From the NCBI RefSeq assembly GCF_030347395.1, contig NZ_CP128170.1:1116001-1180000 (forward strand): a DNA stretch of 64,000 nucleotides, in the 5' to 3' direction. This document shows positions 1 through 9,675 of the stretch, piece by piece. Under the pieces are notes generated by a model. It saw only the letters and a program-made list of their open reading frames with translations, had not been told where the DNA came from and did not search any database. How positions within the stretch are numbered: position 1 is the first letter of the stretch; each line of letters begins with the position of its first letter. The position numbers were made by a program, and so were the translations under genes. This DNA is from Microbacterium sp. ET2. GTDB taxonomy: Bacteria; Actinomycetota; Actinomycetes; Actinomycetales; Microbacteriaceae.

Positions 1-1984
1 CGCTCCACGCGGCGAAGATGAGTCGGGCATTGGGCAGGGGTGGGGCGCCCGTCGCCTGGGTGATCGCATGCTCCTCGGCGAGCATCTCGGACGCACGCGC
101 GAGGTCGCCGGTGAGCACGAGCACCGAGGCCAACGCATTGAGCGCTGCGGGGAGGCGAGCCAGCGCGCCCTCTTCGCGAGCGAGCCGCACGTCGAGCGTG
201 GCGAGCTCATACACCGCTTCGTCGTCCCACAGCGTCGCCGCGATGTGGCAGGCCAGCCACAGCCGACCTCGGCTGCCCTCGTCGAGTTCCGAGTCGGTGG
301 AGCGCAACGCACCGAGTGACCGCTGCAGAGCGGGAACACTCGCCTCGTAGCCCCGGGTGAAGAGCGTGGTGAGACCCGCGAGCATCAGGTCCAGAGGCCT
401 CGGAGGCGACGGAGGCGGAGGCGCGGCCTCTGCCGCGCGAGCGGCGCGGACCAGCTCCTCGCCCCGTCCGAGCCGGCCGACATGAAATGACGCCTCGAGC
501 GCACGAAGGTAGCTGTCGCGCGCCAGATCGGCGTCTAGGGGCGCGAGCGCCTCTGCGGCATCGAGCAGCATCTGAGGTGCGGTGCTCCCGCGCGTGGTGT
601 AGAAGGTGATCTGGGCGCGGAGCAGTTCGAGGCGAGCTCGTTGCAGGTCATCGAGTCTGCCGTTCTCCGCAACGAGGATGAGTTCGACAGCCGCATCCGA
701 TGCGCCCGCCTCGTGCGTTGCATGGGCTGCAACGAGCGCCCTCCGCGACCGTCGCTTCGGATCAGGCGTCAGTTCCGCGGACCGCCGCAGGAAGGCGGCG
801 GCCGCTCCGGATCCGCCACGGCGACGAGCCCGCTCCGCCGAGCGCTCGAGTTCCGCGGCGACGCCTTCCTCCGTCCCGAGCGTCGCCTGCGCCCGATGCC
901 ACGCACGTCGGTCGGGGTCGGTTCGGGAGTCGGTGACGGCGGCGAGCGCGCCGTGAGCGCGGCGACGCTCGGACGGCGCCGCGGCCCGGTAGACAGCGGA
1001 ACGCACGAGTGGGTGACGGAATCGCACCCGCTCGTCGATCTCCACCAGGCCCGCGGCCTCTGCATCGATCGCCGCGTCACGGGCGATCTCCAGCTGAGCG
1101 ACGGCCTGCCACAGCAGCTCCGCATCTCCGGTCGACTCGGCCGCGGCAACCAGGAGGAACTGCTGCGCCTGCGCAGCCAGAGTGGCCGACCGCCGGCGGT
1201 ACGAGTTCTCGATGCGGTGCGGGACGTCCACGTCCAATCCGCCGACGTAGTCCGAGGGATGCATGCCGCGCGGCGTCTCCAGCAGAGCGAGGGGGTTTCC
1301 GTGCGTCTCCGCCAGGATCCGGTCCTTCACGCGCTCGTCCACCGGCCCCCGGAGCGCCGTGGTGAGCAGTGCCCGCGCATCCGCGTCGGCGAGTCCCGTC
1401 AGACGCAGCTCCGCCAACCCTGCGAACGCGGGATTCCCCTGTGTGGTGTCGCGCGTCCCGAAGATGAGCGCCAGGCGCTCCGCCGCGAGCCGACGTGCAA
1501 CGAAAGCAAGCACCTGCGCCGACACCTCGTCGAGCCACTGTCCGTCGTCGACGAGGCACAGGAGCGGGCGCACCTCTGCCGCCTCCGAGAGGAGATTCAG
1601 GGTGGCCAGCCCCACCAGGAAGCGGTCGGGTGGTCTGCCCAGGGCGAGGCCGAGCGCCACCTGGAGCGCGTTTCGCTGCGGCCCGGGGAGCGCGGCCGAG
1701 TGCGTGAGGAGAGGCGGCGACAGGAGATTCTGCAAGGCCGCGAAGGCGAACGGCATCTCCGCCTCCCTCCCGGCCGTCGACTGCACGTCGAATCCCGACT
1801 CGCGCGCTGCCTCGCCGGCATCCCGCAGCAGCGCGGTCTTGCCGATGCCCGCCTCACCACGGACGACGAGCGCGCCGCTCCTGCCGACGCGGGCGTCCGC
1901 GAGCAGCTTCCGAGTCGTTGCGCGCTCGGTGCGACGGCCGAGCAGTTCCGTCAGGATTCGCCTCCGTCCGTGTGGAACCGACAC
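1..1984 (-). CDS. LuxR-family ATPase transcriptional regulator, C-terminus cut off by the window edge
   Basis: About 661 codons are present, and the C-terminal part (where a LuxR helix-turn-helix would sit) lies beyond base 1. The reverse-strand frame is open from base 1 to a GTG at 1984, preceded by GGGAG nine bases upstream. The translation opens with a P-loop, GEAGIGKT, near residue 35, followed by a Walker B-like LLCLVDDGQWLD, then the long helical TPR-like region typical of large LuxR/MalT-like (LAL) regulators. It is clearly a paralogue of the gene at 2724-5480: both have LGRR near the start, the RSG(A/V)LVVRGEAGIGKTALL block, and RHPLVRSAVYRAA. Inferred role: ATP-dependent, ligand-sensing transcription activator with unknown inducer. 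The reading frames on the opposite strand are shadows of this gene. Confidence 0.85.
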   Translation of the reverse strand, partial: MSVPHGRRRILTELLGRRTERATTRKLLADARVGRSGALVVRGEAGIGKTALLRDAGEAARESGFDVQSTAGREAEMPFAFAALQNLLSPPLLTHSAALPGPQRNALQVALGLALGRPPDRFLVGLATLNLLSEAAEVRPLLCLVDDGQWLDEVSAQVLAFVARRLAAERLALIFGTRDTTQGNPAFAGLAELRLTGLADADARALLTTALRGPVDERVKDRILAETHGNPLALLETPRGMHPSDYVGGLDVDVPHRIENSYRRRSATLAAQAQQFLLVAAAESTGDAELLWQAVAQLEIARDAAIDAEAAGLVEIDERVRFRHPLVRSAVYRAAAPSERRRAHGALAAVTDSRTDPDRRAWHRAQATLGTEEGVAAELERSAERARRRGGSGAAAAFLRRSAELTPDPKRRSRRALVAAHATHEAGASDAAVELILVAENGRLDDLQRARLELLRAQITFYTTRGSTAPQMLLDAAEALAPLDADLARDSYLRALEASFHVGRLGRGEELVRAARAAEAAPPPPSPPRPLDLMLAGLTTLFTRGYEASVPALQRSLGALRSTDSELDEGSRGRLWLACHIAATLWDDEAVYELATLDVRLAREEGALARLPAALNALASVLVLTGDLARASEMLAEEHAITQATGAPPLPNARLIFAAWS

Positions 1985-2077
1985 TCACACAGGCTCCCGT
2001 CGATTCTCGCCGAGTGACGCAAGCCCCGCCAGAAGCGCGCTTGAGTATGTGGCCGGAACCGGGTGTTGGTTAGGGAC

Positions 2078-2629
2078 ATGTCGGACCGGGAGGCCTTCTT
2101 CGCTCTCGCCGGCATCGCCGCGACCATGCTTGGAACCTTCATCGTCGCAGCCGTGTTCTACATCGGCTCCGACGCCCACCGGCGTCTCGGCGCCGCGGAG
2201 GCCGCCGATGGATACTGGCGCTCCGGCATGCGGTGGATCTTCGCGGCGTACGCGATTCCGATGCTCGCGGGACTGGCGTTGGGCGCCCTTCCTCGAGTCT
2301 GGGCGGTCCTCATCTTCATCGGTCTGACCGCCGTCCTCGTGACGCTGACGTTCGACACCGGACGGCGCATCCTTCGTCGAGAGGGCGGACCGTCGTCATC
2401 GACGCTGAAACTGAACGAGTGGCTCACGACGATAATCGTGCTGATGTCGGCGATTCTTCCGTGGGTTCTCGGCGGCTGGATGCCGCAGCCGACGTCTTTC
2501 ATCCCCTCCCTCTTTCTGATCCTCGCCGCCGGTTTCACCAGTACCGCAGCGCTCCTCATGACGGAATTCGACGCGAGCCGAGGTGAAGTCGACCCCGGCG
2601 CGTCAGCGTCGCAAGACGACGAGATCTGA
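2078..2629 (+). CDS. Small integral membrane protein, function unknown
   Basis: 183 residues with about four hydrophobic segments: residues 4-27 (FFALAGIAATMLGTFIVAAV), 50-66, 70-88, and a pair near 110-160. It ends in an acidic, polar tail. A family was not recognised. The ATG at 2078 (MSDREAFF) is preferred over a GTG at 2063 because the hydrophobic segment follows directly; neither has a strong ribosome binding site. It lies between two divergent paralogous LuxR ATPase regulators, so it may be a target or signal partner of one of them, which is inference from position only. Confidence 0.6.
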   Translation: MSDREAFFALAGIAATMLGTFIVAAVFYIGSDAHRRLGAAEAADGYWRSGMRWIFAAYAIPMLAGLALGALPRVWAVLIFIGLTAVLVTLTFDTGRRILRREGGPSSSTLKLNEWLTTIIVLMSAILPWVLGGWMPQPTSFIPSLFLILAAGFTSTAALLMTEFDASRGEVDPGASASQDDEI

Positions 2630-2723
2630 GGGCGCGGGCACGCCCCGCGGTTCCCGCCTCGTCTAACCTTGTTCTTGGAACCATCCCCGACGGCGCCTCC
2701 GAACAGGGAGGGAGGCAGGACGA

Positions 2724-5480
2724 GTGGGTCTCCTGGGTCGGCGTGCTGAGCAGAATGTCGTCGACGATCTGATCACCCGGGCGCGAGCCGGTCGCAGCGG
2801 TGTCCTTGTGGTGCGCGGCGAGGCGGGGATCGGCAAGACCGCCCTGCTCGACCACGCCCGCGCCTTCGCTCTGACGTCGGCCTTCCGCGTAGAAGCCGCA
2901 ACGGGTGTCGAGTCGGAATCGCAGTTCGCCTTCGCCGGTCTGCATCAGCTGTGCGCTCCCCTGATCGACCGCATCCAGGCCCTTCCGGATCCGCAACGTT
3001 CGGCTCTCGGGGTCGCGTTCGGTCTGCGTCACGGCGCACCGCCGGATCGATTCCTGGTAGGCCTCGCGGTCTTGAGCCTGCTCGCCGATGCCGCAGAGGA
3101 GCAGCCATTGCTGTGCCTCATCGACGATGCGCAATGGCTGGACGAGGCATCGTCGCAGGTCATGGCTTTCGTCGCCCGGCGTCTTGCCGCCGAGCGGATC
3201 GCGCTTCTGTTCGCCCAGCGCGACCCCGTCGGCGGCGATGCCCAGAGCGACCCTGCCACGCTGGCGGGGCTGCCGGAACTCCATCTGGTGGGCATCGGCG
3301 AAGAGGACTCCCGGACCCTGCTCGCCTCTGCGCTGGGCGCGGCGCTGGACGAGCGAGTGCGCGAACGGATCATCGCGGAATCCCGCGGCAACCCGCTGGC
3401 CCTGCTCGAACTCCCGAGGAGCTCGAGGTCCGCGCAACTGGCCGGTGGATTCCAGGTGCCGGATCTGGCCGACGTGCCCCTGCGCGTCGAGAGGAGCTTC
3501 ACGCGCCGATCGTCCGACCTGCCCGCAGAGACGCAGCTGCTGCTTCTCTTGGCCGCGGCCGAGCCGACCGGCGATTCGAGTCTCGTGTGGCGGGCCGCGG
3601 AACGGCTCGAGCTCGCCGGGCACAGCCTCGGGCCGGCGGAGGAGGCCGGATTGCTCGACATCGACCAGCACGTCCGCTTCCGTCACCCGCTCGTGCGCTC
3701 GGCCGTCTACCGAGCCGCCACCGCGGCGGATCGGCGACGGGTGCACGCCGCACTGGCCGACGCCACCGATGCGGGCGTCGATCCCGATCGTCGCGCCTGG
3801 CACCGCGCCCACGCCGTCAAGGGCCCCGACGAGGGGGTCGCGGCGGAGCTGGAGCGATCGGCTGATCGAGCCCGCAGCCGGGGCGGACTGTCAGCCGCCG
3901 CGGCTTTCTTGGAGCAGGCTACGCGGTTGACTCCGGACGACGCCGACCGTGCACGAAGGGCGCTCGAAGCCGCACATGCCAAGCACGTCGCAGGCGCGTC
4001 GGCGGCGGCACTCGGCCTCCTCGACATCGCGGAGGCCGGGCGGTTGGACGATCTCGGCCGCGCGCGGCTCGAACTCCTGCGTGTGCGCATCGCATTTCAT
4101 CTGACCCGCGGCGACGACGTGCCCGAGATGGCGTTGGCCGCGGCACGCCGGCTCGCCCCGCTGAACGCTCGCATCTCTCGGGAAACCTATCTCGACGCCA
4201 TCGAGGCGGCGACGCTCATAGGCGGCCGGGATCACGCCCGCCGCCTTGCGACGGTCGCCGATTCCGCCCGTGCAGCTCCCCCACCTCCCGCGTCGCCTGA
4301 ACCGGCGGATCTGCTCCTCGACGGCCTGGTGGTGATGTTCACGCGAGGATATGAGGCGAGTGTCGCCGATCTGAGGGTCGCTCTCGAAGCGTTCTGCCAC
4401 GACCGGCCGCGCCCGGATCGTGCGGGTCGTGGCGGCAGCGACCGCTGGCTCTGGCTCGCCAGCCGCACCGCGGCCGCGCTCTTCGAAGACGACCTCATCC
4501 ATCTCCTCGATGAGCGCAACGTGCGCCTCGCACGAGAGGCGGGCGCCTTTGCCGCCCTCCCCGCGGCACTCGTCAGCCTCTCATCGACGCTGGTGCTCAC
4601 CGGCGAGTTCGCGCGTGCGACCGAGCTGGCCGCCGAAGCCGCGGCGATCACCGTGGCCACCGGTGCGGCGCCCCTGCGCTACGCCGAGTTGTTCCTCGCC
4701 GCGTGGCACGGCGACCAGGCGCGGGCGACAGAGCTCCACACCGCGATCACCGGCACTGGTCGGCGAAGCGTCGAAGTCGCGCTGGCCGACTACGCGCTCG
4801 CGGTGTTGAGCAACGGAATGGGCAACTATTCGGAGGCGAGCGAGGTCGCTGCACGCGCGTGCGAGTCGGATTCGCTGACGAGCGTCAGCCTGACCCTCCC
4901 CGAGCTCGTCGAAGCGGCGTCCCGCAACGGTGATACAGAGCAGGCCGCTGGCGCGATGGCAGCCCTCAGCGCACGAGCGCAGGGAAGCGGCACCGCTTGG
5001 GCGCTCGGGCTCGAAGCGCGGTCGCGAGCGCTTCTGACGACCGCAGATGCCGCCGATCGGCTCTACCGCGAGGCGATCGAGATGCTCAGCACCTGTCGCG
5101 TCGTGACCGACCTCGCGCGCGCTCACCTCGTCTACGGTGAGTGGCTTCGTCGCGAGGGTCACCGCCAAGACGCGCGCCGCGAACTCCGCGCCGCGCACGA
5201 CCTGTTCGTGAGCATCGGGGCTGTCGCTTTCGCGGGGCGCGCAGCCCGTGAACTACGCGCGACCGGAGAGCATCCGCGCAAGCGCAGCGCGGAACGGACA
5301 GACGCACTGACCGCGAGCGAGGTGCAGATCGCGCGCCTGGTCGCCACGGGGGCGACATCGCGCGAAGTGGCCGCGCAGCTCTTCTTGAGCTCACGAACGG
5401 TCGACGCCCATCTGCGCAACATCTTCCGAAAGCTCGGCATCACTTCGCGTCGACAGCTGAGGGAGATGACGCTTCCTTGA
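2724..5480 (+). CDS. LuxR-family (LAL-type) ATPase transcriptional regulator
   Basis: 918 residues, full length for large LuxR/MalT-like regulators. It starts at GTG 2724 behind GGAGG. An N-terminal AAA-type ATPase carries Walker A GEAGIGKT (residues about 34-41) and Walker B LLCLIDDAQWLD (about 130). A long alpha-helical TPR-like middle follows (residues about 350-830). The C-terminal LuxR helix-turn-helix begins with LTASEVQIARLVATG and continues with SREVAAQLFLSSRTVDAHL and IFRKLGI, at residues about 855-915. Family knowledge: such proteins bind ATP and a small inducer, multimerise and activate transcription. It is paralogous to the gene at 1-1984, in the opposite orientation. The next gene on the same strand is a flavodoxin-fold reductase 98 bases downstream, a possible target. 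Confidence 0.9.
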   Translation: MGLLGRRAEQNVVDDLITRARAGRSGVLVVRGEAGIGKTALLDHARAFALTSAFRVEAATGVESESQFAFAGLHQLCAPLIDRIQALPDPQRSALGVAFGLRHGAPPDRFLVGLAVLSLLADAAEEQPLLCLIDDAQWLDEASSQVMAFVARRLAAERIALLFAQRDPVGGDAQSDPATLAGLPELHLVGIGEEDSRTLLASALGAALDERVRERIIAESRGNPLALLELPRSSRSAQLAGGFQVPDLADVPLRVERSFTRRSSDLPAETQLLLLLAAAEPTGDSSLVWRAAERLELAGHSLGPAEEAGLLDIDQHVRFRHPLVRSAVYRAATAADRRRVHAALADATDAGVDPDRRAWHRAHAVKGPDEGVAAELERSADRARSRGGLSAAAAFLEQATRLTPDDADRARRALEAAHAKHVAGASAAALGLLDIAEAGRLDDLGRARLELLRVRIAFHLTRGDDVPEMALAAARRLAPLNARISRETYLDAIEAATLIGGRDHARRLATVADSARAAPPPPASPEPADLLLDGLVVMFTRGYEASVADLRVALEAFCHDRPRPDRAGRGGSDRWLWLASRTAAALFEDDLIHLLDERNVRLAREAGAFAALPAALVSLSSTLVLTGEFARATELAAEAAAITVATGAAPLRYAELFLAAWHGDQARATELHTAITGTGRRSVEVALADYALAVLSNGMGNYSEASEVAARACESDSLTSVSLTLPELVEAASRNGDTEQAAGAMAALSARAQGSGTAWALGLEARSRALLTTADAADRLYREAIEMLSTCRVVTDLARAHLVYGEWLRREGHRQDARRELRAAHDLFVSIGAVAFAGRAARELRATGEHPRKRSAERTDALTASEVQIARLVATGATSREVAAQLFLSSRTVDAHLRNIFRKLGITSRRQLREMTLP

Positions 5481-5578
5481 TCCGCATCCGGCAGGGGCCC
5501 GCACCTTGAGCCTGTTCCCTGCACAGGGTGTGCCATAGGGGCATCACCGCAGTCTCGGTGCGGAAGGGACGACATGAG

Positions 5579-6316
5579 ATGGTCACGACGAGCGGGGACG
5601 ACGGCTCGACACCGTTGCGATTCGAAGGGATCACGGCCCTCTTCATCAACGCGACACTGAAGCGCTCGCCCGAACCGAGCCACACCGACGGACTCGTCCG
5701 AATGAGTGCGCGAATCATGCGCGACCTCGGAGCGCGTGTCGAGGAGATCCGAGCGATCGATCATGACATCGCCACGGGGGTGTGGCCTGATATGACCGAG
5801 CACGGCTGCGATCGTGACGCGTGGCCGGACATCTATGAGAAGGTCCTCGCCGCCGACATCCTCGTCCTCGCCGGCCCGATCTGGCTCGGTGACAACAGCT
5901 CGGTGATGAAGCGGGTGATCGAGCGACTCTACTCGAGCTCTGCTCTGCTCAACTCCTCAGGGCAGTACGCCTACTACGGGCATGTCGGCGGCTGCCTCAT
6001 CACCGGAAACGAGGACGGCGTGAAGCATTGCGCGATGAATGTGCTCTACAGCATGCAACACCTCGGGTTCGCCATTCCGCCACAGGCCGATGCGGGTTGG
6101 ATCGGCGAGGCCGGGCCGGGACCCGGCTATCTCGACCCCGGCTCCGGCGGACCGGAGAACGACTTCACCAACCGCAACACCACCTTCATGACCTACAACC
6201 TGCTGCACCTCGCGGCCATGCTGAGATCCGCCGGGGGCTTTCCCGCGCTCGGAAACCGCCGGAGCGAGTGGGATGCGGGCTGCGCACCGCACCAGCCGAA
6301 CCCCGAGTACCGATGA
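5579..6316 (+). CDS. Flavodoxin-like fold NAD(P)H-dependent oxidoreductase
   Basis: 245 residues. The N-terminal strand ALFINATLKRSPEPSHT is the phosphate-binding loop expected for FMN in NAD(P)H:quinone/flavin reductase (WrbA/NQO-like) families. It is followed by DILVLAGPIWLGDNSSVMK, the second conserved flavodoxin segment (PxWxG-like), and by KRVIERLYSS. The C-terminal half is rich in Gly and Asn and has GGCLITGNEDGVKHC. The start ATG 5579 was chosen because GAAGGGA lies just upstream; a longer reading frame back to 5528 has no such signal. Substrate is unknown. It may be controlled by the upstream LuxR ATPase regulator on the same strand (inference). Confidence 0.8.
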   Translation: MVTTSGDDGSTPLRFEGITALFINATLKRSPEPSHTDGLVRMSARIMRDLGARVEEIRAIDHDIATGVWPDMTEHGCDRDAWPDIYEKVLAADILVLAGPIWLGDNSSVMKRVIERLYSSSALLNSSGQYAYYGHVGGCLITGNEDGVKHCAMNVLYSMQHLGFAIPPQADAGWIGEAGPGPGYLDPGSGGPENDFTNRNTTFMTYNLLHLAAMLRSAGGFPALGNRRSEWDAGCAPHQPNPEYR

Positions 6317-6413
6317 TCAGGGCAGCGGATCGCGCGGGGAAGGCGACCCCGTCGTCACGTGCGATCGTTCCTGGACTTGACCACGTGGCGACCACATGCT
6401 TTTGAGTGGCGGC

Positions 6414-7918
6414 ATGCCCACGGGGAATACGATAAAACGACGAGAGTCGACCCTCGACGGGCCGGCACTCGGACGCAGGCCGAAGACCATTCTCACCTTT
6501 GCGGCGCTGGCGGTTCTCGCCCTGGCCGTCACAGCGTGCACACCTTCCCCCTCCTACCGCAGGCCGAATGCGCGCGAATGGAGGTGCCGATGGACTATGC
6601 CTCCCCGGAGGGCGACACCGCATCGGTGGCCCTTGTGCGCATCCCGGCGCGAGGGGAGTCGCAGGGGCCGCTGCTGTTCAACCCCGGAGGGCCGGGAGGC
6701 GCCGGCCTCCTCGGCACGATGGCGGCCTACTTCGGTCTCTCGGAGAGCCCCATCACCGAGAGGTTCGACCTCGTCGGGTTCGATCCACGCGGTGTCGGCG
6801 CGACGCAGCCGGCCGTGGACTGCTGGGACCCCGAGACCGAGACCCTCGGCGATGAGGTCTTCGAGAGTCTGGGCACCATCGTCCCCCCTCTGACCGAAGA
6901 GGAGACCCGAGCGCTCGCCGACCGCTGCATCGACGGGTCCGGTGGCGCGCAAGCCCTCGAGAACGTCGGCACACGCACCACCGCTAATGACATGGATGTG
7001 CTGCGCGAGGTGCTCGGCGAGGAACAGATCGCCTTCCTCGGCCAGAGCTACGGCACCCGGCTGGGAACGATCTATGCAGAGCAATTCCCCGACCGAGTCC
7101 GCGCGATGGTGCTCGACGGCGCATTCGATCCGACCCTCAGCTACCAAGAACGCCTGCTGACGTCCTACCGCGACTTCCAGGCAGCGTTCGAGGCCATGGC
7201 GGCTTCCTGCACGATGCAGCCCGACTGCCCGCTCGGGTCCGATCCGGCGGGCACGACGGCGGCTTTCCAGGATCTTCTCCAGCCCCTCGCCGAGGAACCC
7301 ATCCCTGCGGGCGAGGCCGAGGTGGACTTCGCGCTCGCCTGGGGCGGCGTCGTCACCGGGCTGTACAGCCCAGCATCCTGGCCCACCGTCATCGACGGTC
7401 TTCGCGGCGTGCAGCGCGGTGACGGCACCCTCCTGCTGGAGCTCGCGACGGCTCTCGACGGCTCATCCCCCGACGGTGTCGGGTCGAATCAGTCGGAAGC
7501 GCTGATGGCGATCAACTGCGCGGACGAGCCCCGATTGACGTCGGACGAACTCGTGCAGCTCCGCGATGCCGCTTTCGAGGTGGCGCCCTTCGCAGACCCC
7601 GGAACGGACAGGGCGGAGGGCGCGCGGGATCACTGCGCCGACTTCCCGGGGGAAGGCGGAGAACTCGGCACACCGCACGGCGTGGACATCGAAGGTCTGG
7701 TCCCGACGGTCGTCGTGTCGATCACGGGGGATCCGACGACTCCGCACGCGAACGGCATCGCCCTCGCTGAAACGCTCGGCAGCACGCTCGTGACGGTCGA
7801 GGGTGAGGGGCACACGGTCGTGGCGCTGGGCACCAATCCATGCGTCGACGAGATCGCGTCGCGTTACCTCATCGAAGGGGTACTCCCCGAAGGCGACCCG
7901 ACCTGCCCCTCCTCCTGA
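6414..7918 (+). pseudogene. Secreted S33-family peptidase (tripeptidyl aminopeptidase-like lipoprotein), frame disrupted near the N-terminus
   Basis: The body (frame through 7918) is a clear alpha/beta hydrolase of the SlpD/TAP type. It has CARMEVPMDYASPEGD, the oxyanion segment LLFNPGGPGGAG, nucleophile elbow FLGQSYGTRLGT, and a C-terminal TAP-like domain with VVSITGDPTTPHANG and GEGHTVV. The secretion signal is in another frame: ATG 6414, KRR, a hydrophobic run and lipobox LAVTAC with Cys at 6537-6539. Only 26 bases separate that Cys codon from the conserved Glu-Cys of the body, much less than the usual linker of some 30-45 residues. A deletion of non-triplet length is therefore more likely than a simple sequencing slip. 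A product made from an internal start would lack export. Confidence 0.7.
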
Positions 7919-7939
7919 CAGCACGGCGCGACGGCGCGG

Positions 7940-7973
7940 ACGGTTCACCCGCGGCTCCTGCTGGGTGAACCGT
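7940..7973. terminator. Bidirectional hairpin terminator
   Basis: Perfect 11-base arms ACGGTTCACCC and GGGTGAACCGT enclose a 12-base loop. It lies between the convergent ends of the S33 peptidase gene and the alpha/beta hydrolase at 7994. No clear U-tract follows on either side, as is common in high-GC actinobacteria. Confidence 0.7.
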
Positions 7974-7993
7974 CCTCGCGGGCCGAGCTGTCG

Positions 7994-8830
7994 TCACTCC
8001 TGGATGAAGGCCAGGATGTCCGGATTGAGCACCTCTGCGTGGGTTGTCAGCATGCCGTGCGGCAGACCTTCATAGATCTTCAGCGTGGAGTTCCGAAGCA
8101 GCTCATGCTGTTTGACGGCGGCATCCTGGTAGGGCACAACCTGGTCGTCGTCACCCTGCAGCACGAGCACCGGCACCGAGATCGCTCGGAGGTCATCGGT
8201 CTGGTCGGTCTCGGAGAACGCTCTGATGCCTTCGTAGTGGGCGAGGGCGCCTCCCATCATCCCCTGCCGCCACCAGTTCTCCACGACAGGCTCTGAAAGC
8301 GTCGCACCCTCACGGTTGAATCCGTAGAACGGTCCCGCGGCGACCGCACGGAAGAACTCCGAGCGATTCGCGGCCAGCGCGCTGCGGAAGCCATCGAAGA
8401 CCTCGCGCGGAGTGCCTTCGGGGTTGGACTCGCTCTGGACCATGATCGGCGGAACGGCGGCGACCAGCACCGCTTTCGCCACCCGTCCCTGCGGCTCGCC
8501 GTGCCGGGCGACGTAGCGGGCGACCTGGCCGCCGCCGGTCGAGTGCCCGATGTGGACGGCGTTTCGCAGGTCGAGGTGCTCCGCCACGGCGGAGGCGTCG
8601 CTGGCGTAATGGTCCATGTCGTGACCGGTGCCGATCTGCGACGACCGGCCGTGCCCCCGTCGGTCGCTCGCGATGACCCGGTAGCCCTTGGCGAGGAAGT
8701 AGAGCATCTGGGCGTCCCAGTCGTCCGACGACAGCGGCCACCCGTGGTGGAACACGATGGGCTGAGCGCCGGGGTCGCCCCAGTCCTTGTAGTAGATCTC
8801 AGCGCCGTCGGCGGTGGTTACGTAGGGCAT
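7994..8830 (-). CDS. Alpha/beta hydrolase, non-haem chloroperoxidase-like
   Basis: 278 residues. It begins MPYVTTADGAEIYYKDWG, the usual opening of the bacterial non-haem haloperoxidase/esterase family. The ATG at 8830 has AAGGAGA eight bases upstream; the frame extends further upstream but without homologous sequence. Visible features are the oxyanion HG motif FHHGWPLSSDDWD, nucleophile Ser in GHSTGGGQVARY, the acid in LQGDDDQVVPY and the catalytic His in LPHGMLTTH. It is cofactor-free and cytoplasmic; the physiological substrate is probably an ester. It is downstream of and 14 bases from the hydrolase at 8845, so the two are probably co-transcribed. The protein at 55205-56041 belongs to the same subfamily. 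Confidence 0.87.
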   Translation of the reverse strand: MPYVTTADGAEIYYKDWGDPGAQPIVFHHGWPLSSDDWDAQMLYFLAKGYRVIASDRRGHGRSSQIGTGHDMDHYASDASAVAEHLDLRNAVHIGHSTGGGQVARYVARHGEPQGRVAKAVLVAAVPPIMVQSESNPEGTPREVFDGFRSALAANRSEFFRAVAAGPFYGFNREGATLSEPVVENWWRQGMMGGALAHYEGIRAFSETDQTDDLRAISVPVLVLQGDDDQVVPYQDAAVKQHELLRNSTLKIYEGLPHGMLTTHAEVLNPDILAFIQE

Positions 8831-8844
8831 ATCGGTTCTCCTTG

Positions 8845-9555
8845 TCAGTCCAACTCGGCGATCACATCTGTGATCGTTTTGACGACCTCGTCGGGGTGCG
8901 ATCGCATCACGAGGTGGGGGGCATCGATCTCGACGATGCCACGCAGCCCCGCGCGCTGGTACCCGAAACGTTCGACATCCGGATTGATGGTGTGGTCCGC
9001 GGAGGAGACGACGCCCCATGCCGGCTTCGTCTTCCAGGCCGCAACCGGCGCGGCTTCACTGAACGCCGACGCGGCCAGAGGCCGCTGAGACACGGCGAGC
9101 ACCTGGGCGTCGGCGGAATCGATGCCCGCTGCGAAGATGGCCGGGAATGCGTCGACCTCGACCGAGACGTCGGTGCCCGGCTCGGCTCCATCCATGGGGA
9201 ACGGTGTGTAGACAAGGTGCGCGGCGAGGTCGGAGTCAGGGAAGCCACCCTGCAGCTCACCGAGGCTCTCGCCTTCGTCGAGGGCGTACCCGGAGAGATA
9301 CACCAGGCCGACGACGTTCTCGGCCGCCCCGGCCACCGTGATCACAGCCCCGCCGTAAGAATGGCCGACGAGCAGGACCGGGCCGTCGATCTGCTCGACC
9401 ACCGAGCGGATGTAAGCCGAGTCGCCCAGCAGGCTGCGGTTGGGGACGGCGGGCACCCGGACGGTGAACCCCTGGTCGAGCAGGCGTTGCGTCACCGGCG
9501 CGAAACTGGCCGCGTCGGCGAACGCGCCGTGGACGAGGACGATGGTTGGTGGCAT
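8845..9555 (-). CDS. Alpha/beta hydrolase (EstC/salicylate-esterase-like)
   Basis: 236 residues. It opens directly with the oxyanion strand TIVLVHGAFADAASF. The nucleophile elbow is VGHSYGGAVIT, the acid is in SSADHTINPD and the His is in IDAPHLVMRSHP. The compact form without a prefix is that of the plant-hydroxynitrile-lyase/EstC-like esterases. It is the first gene of a two-gene unit with the hydrolase at 7994. The 120-base gap to the divergent XRE-NB-ARC regulator at 9676 would hold the promoters of both. The substrate cannot be told from the sequence. Confidence 0.85.
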   Translation of the reverse strand: MPPTIVLVHGAFADAASFAPVTQRLLDQGFTVRVPAVPNRSLLGDSAYIRSVVEQIDGPVLLVGHSYGGAVITVAGAAENVVGLVYLSGYALDEGESLGELQGGFPDSDLAAHLVYTPFPMDGAEPGTDVSVEVDAFPAIFAAGIDSADAQVLAVSQRPLAASAFSEAAPVAAWKTKPAWGVVSSADHTINPDVERFGYQRAGLRGIVEIDAPHLVMRSHPDEVVKTITDVIAELD

Positions 9556-9675
9556 GTCGATCTCCCTGTTTGCAGACGCGCTCTGCGTCCGTCACCTATT
9601 CGACTTCTCGGCGACCCCGCCGACCAGGAAGATGGGACGAAGAAGACCGGCAGAAGCTGCGACCGAGGTGTGCTC

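Noticed and set aside
641-2017. 458-residue open frame on the plus strand
   Set aside because: It is antisense to the LuxR-type ATPase gene (1-1984, minus), whose translation has P-loop and other family motifs. The plus-strand product is Arg/Gly-rich without a recognisable domain.
8842-9675. Upstream extension of the XRE-NB-ARC gene to 8842
   Set aside because: It is antisense to the EstC-like hydrolase; the XRE domain begins at ATG 9676 with its own GAGGTG.
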